A stretch of DNA of 64,000 nt from Rosa chinensis. Its lineage: Eukaryota > Streptophyta > Magnoliopsida > Rosales > Rosaceae. Positions 61,304 to 64,000 of the stretch are shown one piece after another; the stretch's first letter is position 1, and the number at the start of each line of letters is the position of its first letter. The notes below the pieces were generated by a model, which had not been told where the DNA came from, ran no database searches, and saw only the letters and a program-made list of their open reading frames with translations. The position numbers and the translations under genes were made by a program. The stretch lies in assembly GCF_002994745.2 (NCBI RefSeq), contig NC_037090.1:29060501-29124500 (forward strand). Reading direction: 5' to 3'.

Positions 61304-62431
61304 GATAAATAAATAAGCCTCTTCCTCAAACTAGCTCATAGACACAATGATTATATTTGGAGAAATGGCCTTCCTCTCCCTGCTTCTTACACTTCTCATC
61401 TAGATCAGTTGAATCGTGGCTGTGCTAGGAATCTAGGATAGAGTTGTGTTCTTTGACTTCTTTCTTCATCGAAAAAACAAACCCATTACTTTTATTACGA
61501 GTATGAATAATGGGGGGCGCATTTGGGTCAAGTTGACGACCCCTGCACGGTACACATTGAGGAGTGAAGATGAAAGTGACACGAGGCCGACTGACAAGCA
61601 TGATAAATCAAAGTCAATTTGCAAATCATGTTGTGGGAGTGGCCACTTTGTCCCATCAAATTGGAACCCAAAAACAAAACTTACTTTTATATTCATAATA
61701 TATATGCTCAAAAATTATTATACATGCGGCTTTTCTTTAATTTATTTATTTATCATCATCATTATACTAAGTTAGTTTATCTAATGAAAAGTTTGGACGG
61801 TTCCAAACTAGCTAGCTAGGCAGGCATATTTTGCACCATGATCAAATAGATTGGTGGCCTAACAGTTATGAGAGCTGAAGGTGTAGTCACAACGTACGAG
61901 TTCAAAGTGTGGACAGAAATATTTATCAGCATTCCTATCAATTATTGAACAATATATCATTTCTAGCTCCATTTTCTTTTGCATGTATTATACCTAATCT
62001 TATCCATCCTTTGCTAGAATATGTGGCAAGGAAGAAAAGCCTAGACACATTAATCTTCCTTACTTAACATGCATGTAAGGATATAGTCCTAACTAGGAGT
62101 AATCTTTGGTCCTAATCTGAGGATATATTGGATTCTTGTGTGCCAATTTAATCACCTTCAAATACTCTGTATAAACATAGTAAGGCAGTAACTAAAGGTA
62201 ACAATTAAGTATCAAACCCTAAAATTTTGCCTAGTTTGAGTCATCACTAAGGTGATCGTTGAAGAATCCATGGCCGGCTGGTACCACATGATTCGTAAGG
62301 CATTATTTTGCAGGTGATCTGGACAACTTTTTAGCTAGGACCGGTATTTTCTACACCCTCATGATGTGCAAACGAGTAAACTTAAAGTATTCATAGAGAA
62401 GCATACACAATTCTCACAACAATCATACTTA
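61304..62431. other. Intergenic stretch, nothing recognised
   Basis: Frames at 61446-61819 on both strands overlap each other and lack domains. No bounded repeat found. Confidence 0.4.
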
Positions 62432-63311
62432 GGGGGGTGTATTCAATTCAGATTTTAAAAGACTTTGTTTGAGTTTTTATAATTCATGGATTTACTTAAT
62501 CCACAGATTGTTTAAATTCTATATGGACTCTGATTGATTTTAATGGATTGATTTACTAGTATTTGTTTAGATTTTACAAATCCTAGCTTATGATGTTTTT
62601 GGTAGGTTAATATTTTTTTTTCTTCTTCTTCTTTAATTAAGCAATGGATGTATGGATCCAACTATAATGCTATATCAATGACAAGAAAGTATGGCAATCT
62701 ACCATTCTTTATATTGTGTATAATGATATATGAACAATAAGAGAAAACTAACAAGCCAAAATATTACACAAAAAATAAAGCAGTAAACTAATGACATAAT
62801 TTATTTCAAATCTAATTTACAAAAGAATCATGTGTGTATGTATCATCTTAATAATACCATTGAAAGTGAGCTTCATTAGCTAGAAGGATTAAGACTTCTA
62901 GAGCTATAGTGATAAAAATAAAATAAAAAATTATTAGATGAGAGCAGAGGCAGAGGAAGATAAAATGGATGAGTGTCATCTGTTGAGTCCTGCTTTTTTT
63001 TTTTTTTTTGGGTGAAGAGGTTTTTTATTTTTTGAGTAAGAAAGAATCCATCAAAATCTTTTGGGAAGTGGTTGGATTGTTTTTGAGTTTTGATATGTAT
63101 AAAAAACACTATAAAATCCTCCAAAATCCAGCATTTAATGAAATCCTTAAAAATCCGTATACTTTTGAATATCAGCAGATTTGAATGGATAATTTTAAAT
63201 CTTAATTGAATACATCAAGATTTTAAAGGACTGTTTAAAATCTCAATTGAATACCCATAGACTTCTAAAATACAAAAAAATCTTGTAGACTCTTAATTGA
63301 ATACACCCCCC
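62432..63311. mobile_element. TIR element, TATTCAATT family, copy 2 (880 bp)
   Basis: It begins GGGGGGTGTATTCAATT and ends AATTGAATACACCCCCC, a perfect terminal inverted repeat. Flanks are TTA and ATA, a weak TWA match. Subterminal blocks are shared with 435-2150 and 20161-20507. The minus-strand frame at 62876-63124 is not supported. No transposase. Confidence 0.75.
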
Positions 63312-63363
63312 ATAATGATGATGCGCAAAGCCAGTTACCTCTAGTTTGGTACTTTGGTTATGA

Positions 63364-64000
63364 GGCCATCTCCAGTAAGAAGGAGCTATATTGGGGTCAA
63401 GACTATAATTTACCCCCAAAAATATTATTCTTTATTCATGAACAAGTGAATCATCTCCAGTAAGGCATGGCTAAATTTTAGTCATTTCAAGTATTTTATG
63501 ATTTTACATTATGTTTTGTAATTTTTATGATTTTATTCTATTTTAATAATATTTTAATTTAGACTAAAATTAATTTATGAGGAAAAAATTAATTTTTAAG
63601 GTGTATATTTGGATGAGGTATTTTTGTGGTATTGTTGATAACATTTTCGGATAGGTTTTTTAAGTGCCACATGCCACTTAGGAAGCAAATATGTAGATTC
63701 CCGATTAGATATAGTGTCAACGTGGCAAGATTAATTATTACAAAGTCTTATCAAATTTACCAATAGGATTTTTGAATGCCACGTGTCGTGTTGTGATCAA
63801 CTCTCTAAATTTCTGATTAGATTTTATGCATACATGGTGGTTCTATCTTCAGCTACAAACCTCAATAAAAAGGGTGGTTTCAGATGCATATCTCACTACC
63901 TCCTCTATCTCATCTCTAATTGTTTGTTCATTTTATAATTTTTCATTACATTTTGCAACGAATTCGAACTGATTTTCTTAGTGGAATGAGAGGCAACGTG
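63364..64000. mobile_element. Relative of the GGCCATCTCC MITE, running off the window
   Basis: GGCCATCTCCAGTAAGA and the following 250 bp match the MITE at 17196 and the copy at 14657 (TATAATTTA, TTTATTCATGAAC, GGTGTATATTTGGATGAGG). The right end was not found before the window stops. Confidence 0.55.

Overview
This window is nuclear DNA from a flowering plant. The base composition is AT-rich with long A/T runs, the genes carry introns with GT/AG borders, and the intergenic space is packed with plant-type transposons. Rosaceae is the likeliest family. I infer this from the style of the repeats, the florendovirus-like viral insertion and the aldo-keto reductase, and sequence alone does not prove it. 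I saw no tRNA or rRNA gene, no CRISPR array and nothing bacterial.

Only three host genes look intact. (1) An aldo-keto reductase lies on + at 34430-35607, with 3 exons, 324 codons and all four catalytic residues. (2) An organellar methionyl-tRNA synthetase lies on - at 36213-41049; I resolved 11 exons with canonical borders and a clean 604-codon frame. (3) An intronless MIZU-KUSSEI1-like (DUF617) gene of 291 codons lies on - at 53623-54498. The 3' part of the synthetase gene was copied about 9 kb away (26648-28085). That copy has lost one whole exon and is a dead fragment.

The most striking element is an endogenous pararetrovirus of Caulimoviridae, florendovirus-like, at about 41700-49000 on +. 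It sits about 0.7 kb upstream of the synthetase start codon, pointing away from it. It is one colinear genome-length copy. In order it holds a tRNA-Met primer binding site, a polyprotein frame (coiled coil, movement protein, zinc-knuckle capsid protein, protease, reverse transcriptase, RNase H), a second open reading frame and a TATA promoter with a downstream RNA hairpin. The polyprotein frame is broken by eight in-frame stops and one apparent frameshift, while the second frame (426 codons) is uninterrupted. It is a relic, not a functional virus.

The rest is a nested transposon landscape, much of which can be bounded by target-site duplications read directly from the sequence. There are two long (2.7-3.1 kb) solo LTRs of one family at 5966-9055 (+) and 22472-25151 (-). 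There are two short (about 0.5 kb) solo LTRs of another family at 11479-11987 (+) and 21520-22017 (-). Three hAT elements with 8-bp duplications lie at 4834-5718, 31560-32505 and 22460-25841, the last containing one of the solo LTRs. Mutator-like elements lie at 10599-12399, 12984-14185 and 57065-58630, and probably at 2516-4146. PIF/Harbinger-like MITEs are also present.

LINE-derived insertions lie at 29586-30622 and 55061-56759, and a LINE ORF1 remnant at 58769-59660. A truncated Ty1/copia remnant with its 3' LTR and polypurine tract lies at 51287-52950. Several of these carry internal tandem or palindromic repeats, described in the findings.
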